From an uncultured Eubacteriales bacterium (GTDB lineage Bacteria > Bacillota > Clostridia > Oscillospirales > Acutalibacteraceae): a stretch of 39,943 nucleotides of DNA. The position numbers and the translations under genes are program-made. Within the stretch, counting starts at the first letter, position 1. Each line of letters begins with the position of its first letter. The notes beneath the pieces were generated by a model. It was not told the origin of the DNA. It made no database searches and saw only the letters and a list, made by a program, of their open reading frames with translations. Shown piece by piece: positions 32,407 to 39,925 of the stretch. Location: contig ONCR01000020.1 in assembly GCA_900316345.1 (NCBI GenBank), positions 1 through 39,943 of the forward strand, given 5' to 3'.

Positions 32407-34518
32407 TTACTTATTAAAATTCTTTCTTATTGTAAGAACGTTTTTGCCGTCGGAATATTCATAATCGATTTTATCCATAGTCTTTTTAACAATGAATATT
32501 CCGTATCCGCCTATCCCTCTTTCATCGGCTGAAAGGGTTATGTCGGGGTCCGGCTTTTCAAGCGGATTGTAAGGGATTCCGCTATCAATAATCGTTACGG
32601 TTAATCCCTCGGCGTCGTTTTCGGTTTTTACGGTTACGCTTCCCGTGCCGTCGCCGTAAGCGTAGCGCGCAACGTTGCTTACAAGCTCATCAATAGCTAT
32701 GTCAAGCTGATTTTGCTCTTTAAGCGAAAACGGAAGCGCTTCTGCTTTTTCCCTAATGAAATCCGTTGCCTTTGCAACGTTTTCAAGCGTTGCGTCAAGG
32801 GTTATTTCGTTTTTACTGCCCTTGAATTCAAAACAGAGCATTGTTAAATCGTCAAACTGAGGCGCAGAACCGACGAAGCTGTCAACATCCTTTTTAACCT
32901 CTTTAAGAATTTCTGACGGTTCTAAATCCTTAAAGCGGTTGAGTGCGTCAAGCGTTCTTTCAATGCCGTAAAGTTCGTCGGAAGAGTTTGTTGCTTCGGC
33001 AACGCCGTCGGTATATAAGAAGAGCTTTGCGCCTTCCTTAAGCGGAACTTCGTATTCTCTGTATTTAATTCCTTCCATACCGCCGATTACGAAGCCGCGC
33101 TTGTCAACGAGTAATTCAAAGTTACCGTCGGGTGATTTGATTATCGGTTTTTCGTGGCCGGCGTTAGAAGCTGTAAGAGTTCCGTTTGTTAAATCAATAA
33201 TACCGAGCCATACGGTAACAAACATTTCCTCCCGGTTGTTGGCGCAAATTTGGTTGTTAACCGTGGTAAGAGCTTCGGCAGGGGATTTTCCGCTCATAAC
33301 AGCGTTCTGAATAAGAATCTTGCTCATCATCATAAACAACGCCGCGGGTACGCCCTTGCCTGAAACATCCGCCATAACCATTGCAAGGTGGCTGTCATCA
33401 ACAAGGAAGAAGTCGTAAAAGTCGCCGCCCACCTCTTTCGCCGGGGTCATTGTTGCATAAATATCAAGGTCATTCCTTTCGGGAAATGCAGGGAAAATGT
33501 TAGGAAGCATATCAGCCTGAATTCTTGTTGCAAGCTCAAGCTCTGCACCTATTCTTTCCTTTTCTGCAGTAACGGCGGTTAAGTGCGTAATGTAATCGTT
33601 AATGTCATTTTCCATCTGCTTGATTGAATTGCAAAGATTTTCAACTTCATCGCCTGTATTTATTTTCAGCTTTGAAAGAGAGGAATCCTGATGGTTTCCC
33701 TTGCTGTGGTTATCAACAAAGCTTCCTGCGGCGGCTGAAAGTATGTTAATCGGCTTAATTAGCGATAAATCAACAACAATAAGCAACAAAAGGCTCATAA
33801 TAATTATTGCGAATACCATAGAAATTCCGATCATTTTAAGATATTGCGCTCTGTCCTTTTTAATCGCGTCCATGCCGATATCAATTCCAACCAGGGCAAC
33901 GGCCTTTCCGCTCTCGTCCCTGATGGGAACGAAAGAGGTTGCAAGCCAGCCGTCGGCTTCGTCGTAAGAAATAAACGGGTCAATGCCCTCTTCAGGGTGG
34001 TCCGCCTCAAGCGCAGGGCCCGAAATTCTATGTGTAGTTCCGAGCTGATATTTATCCTCCGAAAGGTCGGCGTCAAACAGGTAAGTAGCAATTTCGCCGT
34101 CAATTTTCTGAACGTAAAGGTACTTAATTCCGTCGCTTTCGTTTTCGTCAAAGCTTTCCTTAATATCAAAAAGGGTATCAAGCATCTGATTGTATTTTGC
34201 GTCCTTAAGGGCATTTGCCTTTTTATCGTATTCCGCTCGGTAAGCTTCGTCGTTCTGGTATTTTTCCTCGTCATATTCGCCGATTGCCTTAACCTCGTCG
34301 TAATACCTTAAAATATCTACGGTATCAAGCTGTGTTGCGGCGGTTTTGGCAAGATTTGTTGCAAGCGTCATATAATGATTATCCATTGTATCGCTGTACA
34401 CCTTGTAGCTTACAACTACCGCAATGGCGGAAAGAATGAGCGTAGCAATAAGAATTACCGCAACGCTTTTGAAACGCAGTGAAATTATTCGGTTCTTTTT
34501 CTGTTTAACAGTGCTCAT
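32407..34518 (-). CDS. Membrane sensor with SpoIIE-type PP2C phosphatase and RsbW-type kinase domains (operon B)
   Basis: The protein has 703 residues. Order: TM (16-40), extracytoplasmic sensor (about 42-225), TM (228-252), HAMP-like linker and coiled coil (255-330), PP2C (about 340-565), GHKL (570-703). Metal aspartates are D366 (GGDFYDF), D384 (ADVSGKG), D504 (YTDGVAEA) and D556/D557 (QFDDLT). The kinase boxes are intact: E611/N615 in DELVSNVARYAY, D645/G647 in DSGIPYNP, GIGGYGIF at 668-675. The cytoplasmic part is closely similar to the operon A sensor, while the external sensing domain differs in length and sequence. The two should read different signals into the same type of STAS switch. 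It is last in operon B, 13 bases after the GNAT gene. Confidence 0.93.
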   Translation of the reverse strand: MSTVKQKKNRIISLRFKSVAVILIATLILSAIAVVVSYKVYSDTMDNHYMTLATNLAKTAATQLDTVDILRYYDEVKAIGEYDEEKYQNDEAYRAEYDKKANALKDAKYNQMLDTLFDIKESFDENESDGIKYLYVQKIDGEIATYLFDADLSEDKYQLGTTHRISGPALEADHPEEGIDPFISYDEADGWLATSFVPIRDESGKAVALVGIDIGMDAIKKDRAQYLKMIGISMVFAIIIMSLLLLIVVDLSLIKPINILSAAAGSFVDNHSKGNHQDSSLSKLKINTGDEVENLCNSIKQMENDINDYITHLTAVTAEKERIGAELELATRIQADMLPNIFPAFPERNDLDIYATMTPAKEVGGDFYDFFLVDDSHLAMVMADVSGKGVPAALFMMMSKILIQNAVMSGKSPAEALTTVNNQICANNREEMFVTVWLGIIDLTNGTLTASNAGHEKPIIKSPDGNFELLVDKRGFVIGGMEGIKYREYEVPLKEGAKLFLYTDGVAEATNSSDELYGIERTLDALNRFKDLEPSEILKEVKKDVDSFVGSAPQFDDLTMLCFEFKGSKNEITLDATLENVAKATDFIREKAEALPFSLKEQNQLDIAIDELVSNVARYAYGDGTGSVTVKTENDAEGLTVTIIDSGIPYNPLEKPDPDITLSADERGIGGYGIFIVKKTMDKIDYEYSDGKNVLTIRKNFNK

Positions 34519-34531
34519 AGCGTTATTTCCT

Positions 34532-35359
34532 TTATATCAATAATAAATTTGCATACGTATGTTTTACCGGAGCGTTTAAAATTACAGTTGCGATAACACT
34601 TTCGCCTTCGCTGCAGAAGCGCTCCGGCATATACGCCTTGATAAGCTCGCTTCCGAATATATCGCAAATGCCTCCCCCGAGTTTCTTAAGCTGCGCAGGG
34701 GAAAGGCTGGTTTCCGTAACAATCAGCGTTTTATCTTCGGGATATGCCATAAGAAAGTGTTCGTTTCCGTCATATTCAAAGCCGAGTGTTCTTCCGCCGA
34801 AGAATTCGTTATCTTTAATGCACCAGTCAACGTATCTGTCAGGCCATTTTACATAGGGGATTGAAGAAAACGTTTCGTTTCTCAGGCGGTTATATTCATA
34901 ACTGTTAAGGTCGTGAACCGAAAGAGGTATTTTTTCCTTCGGCTCTGCCGTAACAATTTTGAAATCGGTATCGTGCTCAGCGCCGAGAGTGATAAATAAA
35001 TCCCCAAGCGCTCGCGTTGCAGGCTTGTAAAGAAGAATATCCCCGCTTTTTCTTGCCCGTTCAATTACGTAATTCATAAGAATACGGAAATACCCCTTAC
35101 TTCGGAATTTAGGAAGCGTACCGCCGGCATATTTATATTTTGCGCTTCGGCTCGTGTTTCCGTCAATAAACTCTGCGTCAAAAATGTGTACCATACACGC
35201 CGGCTCTTCGTTGACGGTTAAAATAAGAATTTCTGCATACCCGAAGTTTTCTTTGTAAAATTGCTTTAAATATTCGTCGCTGTCCGAAAAGCAAGCCTTC
35301 CATATTTCGCAAAGCGCAGGAATATCCTGCTCCGTCGCCGGGCGAATGTTGATGTTCAT
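34532..35359 (-). CDS. GNAT N-acetyltransferase (Eis-like, two-part)
   Basis: The protein has 275 residues. Residues 1-140 form the GNAT fold: IRPATEQDIPALCEIWKACF, then GGTLPKFRSKGYFRILMNYV, the acetyl-CoA pyrophosphate-binding region (a variant of the Q/RxxGxG/A loop). The C-terminal 130 residues form a second, weaker acetyltransferase-like domain with WPDRYVDWCIKDNEFFGG. The acceptor is unknown. It starts one base after the MATE-fusion stop, so it is strictly co-expressed with a transporter and a DUF2156 acyltransferase-like protein. Modification of a transported or signalling metabolite is a reasonable but unproved idea. Confidence 0.85.
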   Translation of the reverse strand: MNINIRPATEQDIPALCEIWKACFSDSDEYLKQFYKENFGYAEILILTVNEEPACMVHIFDAEFIDGNTSRSAKYKYAGGTLPKFRSKGYFRILMNYVIERARKSGDILLYKPATRALGDLFITLGAEHDTDFKIVTAEPKEKIPLSVHDLNSYEYNRLRNETFSSIPYVKWPDRYVDWCIKDNEFFGGRTLGFEYDGNEHFLMAYPEDKTLIVTETSLSPAQLKKLGGGICDIFGSELIKAYMPERFCSEGESVIATVILNAPVKHTYANLLLI

Positions 35360-35360
35360 A

Positions 35361-37103
35361 TTATTCTACCTCCACGGTGAGGGTGTTAAAATCGGCGTAT
35401 CTTCGGTAAAAGAACTGTTTTGACTTACTTCTTACCATTTGTATTCCGAGCGAAGCAAGGTGCTCGGGGTCGTCATAGTTTTTGCCGATTTTCATTGCAA
35501 AGGGGTTAAAGTTTACAGCGTTATCACGGAAGTGCATCATAATTGAACCGTTGTCTTCAAAACAGATGGTAAACTGAACGTATTCTTCGCCGGTTTTTTT
35601 GAACGCGTTTTCAATTATAGCCTGGCACACCTCTTCAATACACATAGTTACGGTATAAACCTGCTTAATACTTGCGCCGTTTTCTTCGCAAAATGCTTCT
35701 GTGCCACGAAGCATTTCGGAAATATCGGATGAGTTAACGTCAAGAAGGTAAGCGTAAATTTTATCCGAAACGTTTTGTTTTTTTAAGCCGGCTATCGGCG
35801 CCCATATTGCTATTGTAAGAAGCTCCGCACCTAAAAACGAAAACCAGAAGGCTTCAAGGCTGAACCGCGAAAGAATAACCGCGAACAAAAGGAAGCAGGC
35901 GAAGGTTCTGAGCTGGTTAATCAAAAATACGATTTTTTCTCTTTTAATTGCCTGGAAGCAAGAGCTCCATATTATATTGAGCCCTGCGGGTATTACCGAA
36001 ATGCAGAATATACGAACTGCAAACGTGCCGCCTGCTACAGCGTTTCCGCTTAAGCCGAAAAGCCTGCATACCGAGGGCGCGAAAACCCCGAAGGCCAGCG
36101 CTGTTACCCCTCCGCATATAACCCCGACCTTAACGCCGATTGAAACAATGCGCTTTATCGCATCTCTGTTGTGCTCCGCAAAAAACGTTGCGCTTAGGGG
36201 TTGAACGGTATCGCCGAGAGCCGTATAAATCGCCAGCGAAAGGTATGAAACGTTTTGAACAACGTTTAGCTGTGCAAGCGCTCCCGAGCCTCCGATATTA
36301 AGCAAAATTTTGTTAACAACAATTAAAGCCGCAAACTGCCCGATATACCCGAAGGATGAGGCCATTCCGGTTTTTAAGGTTGAAAAAATTATTTTAAAAT
36401 CAGGCTTAACGGGACGAACTCTGAGTATCGTCCATTTTCTTGTAAAGTGAAGTAAAAAGATGCAAACGCCTACGCCCTTGCCTAAAACGGTTGCATAAAT
36501 TGCGCCGCGTACGTCGAGCTTGAAGCCCATAATGAAAACCGCGCTTGCCGCTACGTCGGTAAGGTAGCCGATTGTATATCCTACGCTTGCAAGCTTTTCG
36601 TTATCGTCGCAGCGAACGCAGTAATATAAAAGAAAATAAAGAAATGTCAGCGGCGTTCCCAGAAACATTATTTGAAGATAATCCTTCGTGTAGTTCCAAA
36701 GCTCGCCGCGCGCGGAACCGGCGCCTAAAAAACGCAGAATATACGGCATAGTAATAAGCCCAATTGCGCCAACAGCTACGCTTACAATAAGGGCGGTGAA
36801 AAACATCTGTGAAAAAACGTTTATGCCTTTTTTTGCGTCGCCCTTGCCGAGCGCCTGAGCATATTTAACCGATGTTCCTATTGCTATTCCGCCGTCAAGA
36901 ACATTGTATATCATATAAACCGGCGCAACAAGCGACATTGTTGCAAGGCCGGTTTTACCGAGGCGTATGCCTACAAACAGCGCGTCGGCAACGTCGCCGA
37001 GCGCCCAGCCGATTGCCGAGATAAGCGTAGGCCAAAAAAGCCGACGGAACATACTGTCGGTAAAAGCTCTGCTTTTTAAGTTTGACGATGAAATGCCGCT
37101 CAT
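35361..37103 (-). CDS. MATE-family transporter with C-terminal degenerate RsbW-like GHKL domain
   Basis: The protein has 580 residues from ATG 37103, chosen because it makes a 4-base ATGA overlap with the preceding stop; a TTG at 37124 is the alternative. Residues 15-440 are a twelve-helix MATE transporter (WALGDVADALFVGIRLGKTG, GGIAIGTSVKYAQALGKGD, GSGALAQLNVVQNVSYLSL). Residues about 445-580 resemble an anti-sigma kinase: CIEEVCQAIIENAF keeps E491 but has Ala (A495) for the N-box Asn; HFRDNAVNFNPFA keeps Asp 527 but has Ala for Gly; SLGIQMV is a partial G2 box. ATP turnover is doubtful. The domain probably binds a STAS partner and controls transport, by analogy with the symporter in operon A. 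Substrate is unknown. Confidence 0.88.
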   Translation of the reverse strand: MSGISSSNLKSRAFTDSMFRRLFWPTLISAIGWALGDVADALFVGIRLGKTGLATMSLVAPVYMIYNVLDGGIAIGTSVKYAQALGKGDAKKGINVFSQMFFTALIVSVAVGAIGLITMPYILRFLGAGSARGELWNYTKDYLQIMFLGTPLTFLYFLLYYCVRCDDNEKLASVGYTIGYLTDVAASAVFIMGFKLDVRGAIYATVLGKGVGVCIFLLHFTRKWTILRVRPVKPDFKIIFSTLKTGMASSFGYIGQFAALIVVNKILLNIGGSGALAQLNVVQNVSYLSLAIYTALGDTVQPLSATFFAEHNRDAIKRIVSIGVKVGVICGGVTALAFGVFAPSVCRLFGLSGNAVAGGTFAVRIFCISVIPAGLNIIWSSCFQAIKREKIVFLINQLRTFACFLLFAVILSRFSLEAFWFSFLGAELLTIAIWAPIAGLKKQNVSDKIYAYLLDVNSSDISEMLRGTEAFCEENGASIKQVYTVTMCIEEVCQAIIENAFKKTGEEYVQFTICFEDNGSIMMHFRDNAVNFNPFAMKIGKNYDDPEHLASLGIQMVRSKSKQFFYRRYADFNTLTVEVE

Positions 37104-37972
37104 AAGCTGTAACTGCCTTTCCAAATGCGTTTAAGTTCTTTAGGATGTCTGAAGAGCTTATGCTCTCTGAGCCCTTCAATGCCTAAATCCTCTTCGGAAT
37201 CTATTGTCGTAACCTCTTCGGGCAATGAACGGTATAGCTCCCATTTAACGTAACAGTTGCAACGGTTATCCAAAACCTTGCAAAAGCTTAAATCGTAAAT
37301 TTCGGGAGTTACAAACGAACCCGAAATATAAGCAATATCTTTGCCGTCCGCCCGAAAAATCAAGCCGAACATTGAAAGCTGCGAGTGATTGCGAAGCGCC
37401 GTTTCCGCAGCCTTAGCGTCGGCAAGACTGCCGCCGCAATGCATTTCGGCCCAAAGAGAATTGATTTTTAAAGCCCGCTCAATATTGCCGCTGCAAAGCT
37501 CTTCTATTTCCCAGTTCTCCGCAATTGCGCGGCCTTTGTTGATATGGTGCCTTAAGCTTTTATATTCTTTTCCGCTTAATTCTATCTGCGCGTTTTTATC
37601 GTATATATACGAATACTCGTTGCGGCATTGCTCAAAGTGGAACTCATCTGCATATTGAGCCTCAAGAAATTCCTTGTCCTCATCTGAAACACAGTAGAAT
37701 ACGGGCTTATCGTATTGAATTAAAGCGTCAATAAGCTTCTTTTTTCCGCTTTCTCCGCCGCAGGGGAATAGATATGCGCTGTTGCCCTCAGCGCCGTTTT
37801 TTACTAAAAAGGCGTCGTCGCAAAAACAGATTTCGTACTGCTCATCCTCCTGCCAGGAAAAAAGCGACGCAAAGGAATAAACGTATTGAGTATTACCGCT
37901 TGCACGTCTGATTGATTCCGCTTTTTCAAGCTGTGAAAGTGAAATCGGTTTAAATTCTAATGGTTGTTTCAT
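37100..37972 (-). CDS. DUF2156 (lysyl-phosphatidylglycerol-synthase C-terminal-like) acyltransferase-fold protein
   Basis: The protein has 290 residues, a stand-alone DUF2156 domain with tandem GNAT-like folds. Recognisable segments are FKPISLSQLEKAESIRR, YSFASLFSWQ, EYSYIYDKNAQIELSGKEYK with LRHHINK, and DLGIEGLREHKLFRHP near the C-terminus. The MprF flippase membrane half is absent. MprF homologues use aminoacyl-tRNA to modify lipids; stand-alone DUF2156 proteins are poorly characterised, so the acceptor is unknown. It starts 8 bases after the STAS gene and overlaps the MATE fusion by 4 bases. Confidence 0.85.
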   Translation of the reverse strand: MKQPLEFKPISLSQLEKAESIRRASGNTQYVYSFASLFSWQEDEQYEICFCDDAFLVKNGAEGNSAYLFPCGGESGKKKLIDALIQYDKPVFYCVSDEDKEFLEAQYADEFHFEQCRNEYSYIYDKNAQIELSGKEYKSLRHHINKGRAIAENWEIEELCSGNIERALKINSLWAEMHCGGSLADAKAAETALRNHSQLSMFGLIFRADGKDIAYISGSFVTPEIYDLSFCKVLDNRCNCYVKWELYRSLPEEVTTIDSEEDLGIEGLREHKLFRHPKELKRIWKGSYSL

Positions 37973-37980
37973 ATAGTTAT

Positions 37981-38277
37981 TTATTCAAAATTTAGAATAT
38001 CCGTAAATCCTGTTAAATCAAAAATTTCCATATTCGTTTCGTTAACGTCCTTAACTATCATGCCGCCTTTTGCCGCCATTTTTTTATGGAGCGAAAGAAT
38101 AAGGCGAAGGCCTGCCGAGGATATGTATTTTAAATCCTTCATATCAAGAATAAGGGAATCTGCTTTTTCCGCTTCGGGTTCGATTCGCTCGGTAGCCTGC
38201 GGTGCAGTTGAGGTATCAAGCTTTCCTTCAATATAAACCGTAAGCTTGCCGTTATCTGATTCTGTAGTAATGTTCAT
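37981..38277 (-). CDS. STAS-domain anti-sigma-factor-antagonist-type protein (operon B)
   Basis: The protein has 98 residues, exactly the length of the operon A STAS protein and closely similar in motif order: IEGKLDTSTAPQATERI, LDMKDLKYISSAGLRLIL with candidate phosphoserine S54, and FDLTGFTDILNFE. A GGAGG ribosome site lies a few bases upstream of ATG 38277. As first gene of operon B it would be the mobile switch element, phosphorylated by the GHKL domain and dephosphorylated by the PP2C domain of the last gene, with the GHKL-like domain on the MATE transporter as probable effector. Confidence 0.92.
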   Translation of the reverse strand: MNITTESDNGKLTVYIEGKLDTSTAPQATERIEPEAEKADSLILDMKDLKYISSAGLRLILSLHKKMAAKGGMIVKDVNETNMEIFDLTGFTDILNFE

Positions 38278-38311
38278 GGTGTTTCCTCCGTATCACTAAA
38301 ATATCCTAAGT

Positions 38312-38317
38312 ATTATA
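38312..38317 (-). promoter_or_regulatory. Consensus -10 element of the operon B promoter
   Basis: The minus strand reads TATAAT at 38317-38312, 35 bases upstream of the STAS start. The hexamer 17 bases further upstream is TTTATT, a poor -35, so an activator or extra element may be needed. The region up to 38531 is AT-rich and is shared with the divergent gene at 38532. Confidence 0.5.
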
Positions 38318-38531
38318 CTACAAAACAAATTAGAAATAAACCTTTTTATAAAATTTTAGACATTATGTATCACCGTAAGGAAATTTTTATAACAAATTTT
38401 TAATAATTCTCTTTTATTCTTTCGTCTGTTATGGTACAATAAATTGATTTAGGTGCTTTAATTATACGCATATTTTGTGTTTAACGGTAAAGTTTTTTGA
38501 AGCATTATTTCAAAAAAGATGAGGTGATATA

Positions 38532-39197
38532 TTGAATTTATATCTTATTGCTAACATTATCACCTGTGTTTGCGCGCTTATCGGTTTTATTTACGGAGCG
38601 GTAAATTTCTTTAAGCCGAGAAAAGCAGTTTATGCGCAGATGATAACTCTCTCCGTCGGCTGTATGGCCTTCGGAAAACTGTATCAGGCGGTGCGTCTTC
38701 TTACGGGCGGAAGTATTCTTGATGAATTTCAGCTCGGGATTCTCGGCGTAATCGGAAGCTTTGCTTTCCTGTTTTCCGCAAACTACGGCGCGATGGACAG
38801 CCTTGCCGATGACCGTTCAAAAAATTACGCTAAATACAGGATTATTCCGCTTGTTGCTCCTTTGGTTTCGTTAGCGGTTTACGTTGTATTTATCTATCTT
38901 TCGGATATGTCGAGGCTTGAAAAGATTATCGGCGCGATAGTAACGTTATTTGTTTCTCTGTCAAGCTATTTCAACCTAAAGCATCTTATCTTCCCCGATG
39001 TTGATTTCGGCGTTATAAACAGCCTTAAAACCTATAATTTTATGGCGCTGATTTACGGGCTTTTATGCATTGCCGAGCTTATAGCAATGAGCCGCGACAG
39101 TGCGCCCGCTACTCTTGTTATTGACGTTCTTATGGGAATAATTCTTATCGCAATAGTGCCGAGCGTTGAAAGGGGGATTCGTAAATGGACAACTTAG
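38532..39197 (+). CDS. Multi-TM membrane protein of unknown function, TTG start
   Basis: The protein has 221 residues. TTG 38532 is taken as start because GAGGTG (38521-38526) is correctly spaced for it and no in-frame ATG exists before the first helix. Six to seven TM helices span nearly the whole chain, with a polar loop GAMDSLADDRSKNYAKYR around residue 95. I recognise no family. It overlaps the PrsW-family gene by 13 bases, so it is probably a partner or substrate of that protease. A TACAAT at 38435-38440 is a possible -10. Confidence 0.7.
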   Translation: MNLYLIANIITCVCALIGFIYGAVNFFKPRKAVYAQMITLSVGCMAFGKLYQAVRLLTGGSILDEFQLGILGVIGSFAFLFSANYGAMDSLADDRSKNYAKYRIIPLVAPLVSLAVYVVFIYLSDMSRLEKIIGAIVTLFVSLSSYFNLKHLIFPDVDFGVINSLKTYNFMALIYGLLCIAELIAMSRDSAPATLVIDVLMGIILIAIVPSVERGIRKWTT

Positions 39198-39817
39198 TTT
39201 ATATCCTCTTTATCTGTATTGTTGCGCCGCTGCTGCTTCTTTCGCTTATGCTTCGTAAGCGCTCAAAGCTTATAGTCGGCTATATGCTTGTAGGTATTTT
39301 TGTTTCGCTTTTCGTTTCGGAGCTAAACACCATTCTTCTTAATATGTTTAAAGGCGAAACGGAATACGTAACAACAACCATTACGCCTATTTCCGAAGAA
39401 ATAGCAAAGGCGATTCCCGTGCTGTTTTACGCTATCGTATTTTCAGATGAAAAGGACAGAGTTATGCCAATAGCCCTTTCGCTCGGTATCGGCTTTGCTA
39501 TGTTTGAAAATATGGTAATTCTTGTTCAGAATATTGAATCCGTTTCAATCGGCTGGGCTATTATAAGGGGCTTTGCAACCGCGTTAATGCACGGCGTTTG
39601 TACAATGACCGTGGGCTTCGGTATATGCTTTGTAAAAAAGAAGAAAAAGCTTTTCTATTGCGGAACCTTCGCTTTGCTTACTATGGCGAGCATTTATCAC
39701 GGCATATTCAATATGCTTGTTCAATCGAATTATAAGTATTTAGGCTTTGTTTTGCCTGCTCTTACATATATTCCGATTATTATCAGGCAGTATAATACAA
39801 CTAAAAAAATTGCATAG
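39185..39817 (+). CDS. PrsW-family intramembrane metalloprotease
   Basis: The protein has 210 residues and about seven TM helices. It has the PrsW signature: EEIAK (E71, E72, K75), FAMFENM (E108), MHGVCT (H136) and a C-terminal YHGIFN His. PrsW of Bacillus subtilis performs site-1 cleavage of the anti-sigma factor RsiW; other members cut other membrane proteins. Here no anti-sigma/ECF sigma pair is in view, while STAS/RsbW-type operon B lies divergently next door. The direct substrate might be the overlapping upstream membrane protein. Start ATG 39185 lies within the preceding gene and is preceded by AAAGGGGG. Confidence 0.85.
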   Translation: MDNLVYILFICIVAPLLLLSLMLRKRSKLIVGYMLVGIFVSLFVSELNTILLNMFKGETEYVTTTITPISEEIAKAIPVLFYAIVFSDEKDRVMPIALSLGIGFAMFENMVILVQNIESVSIGWAIIRGFATALMHGVCTMTVGFGICFVKKKKKLFYCGTFALLTMASIYHGIFNMLVQSNYKYLGFVLPALTYIPIIIRQYNTTKKIA

Positions 39818-39853
39818 ATAATAAACTTGGCTGAAAGGTTTTCTTGCAAGAGT

Positions 39854-39894
39854 AAAATGAAAGTGGACACAAAAAGTGTTCGCTTTCATTTTTT
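39854..39894 (+). terminator. Strong hairpin terminator, possibly also part of an insertion-sequence end
   Basis: AAAATGAAAG (39854-39863) pairs with CTTTCATTTT (39883-39892). The inner TGGACAC/GTGTTCG arms pair with two wobbles around AAAAA. The right arm merges into a T-run. It lies 37 bases after the PrsW stop and 30 bases before a new gene start. Confidence 0.75.
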
Positions 39895-39925
39895 GTTGTA
39901 TAATAAAGAAAAAGGAGGAAATAAA

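Noticed and set aside
33831-34311. Long ORFs on both strands overlapping the operon B sensor gene
   Set aside because: They are alternative-frame shadows with low-complexity composition and no motif. The sensor frame has a full domain set.
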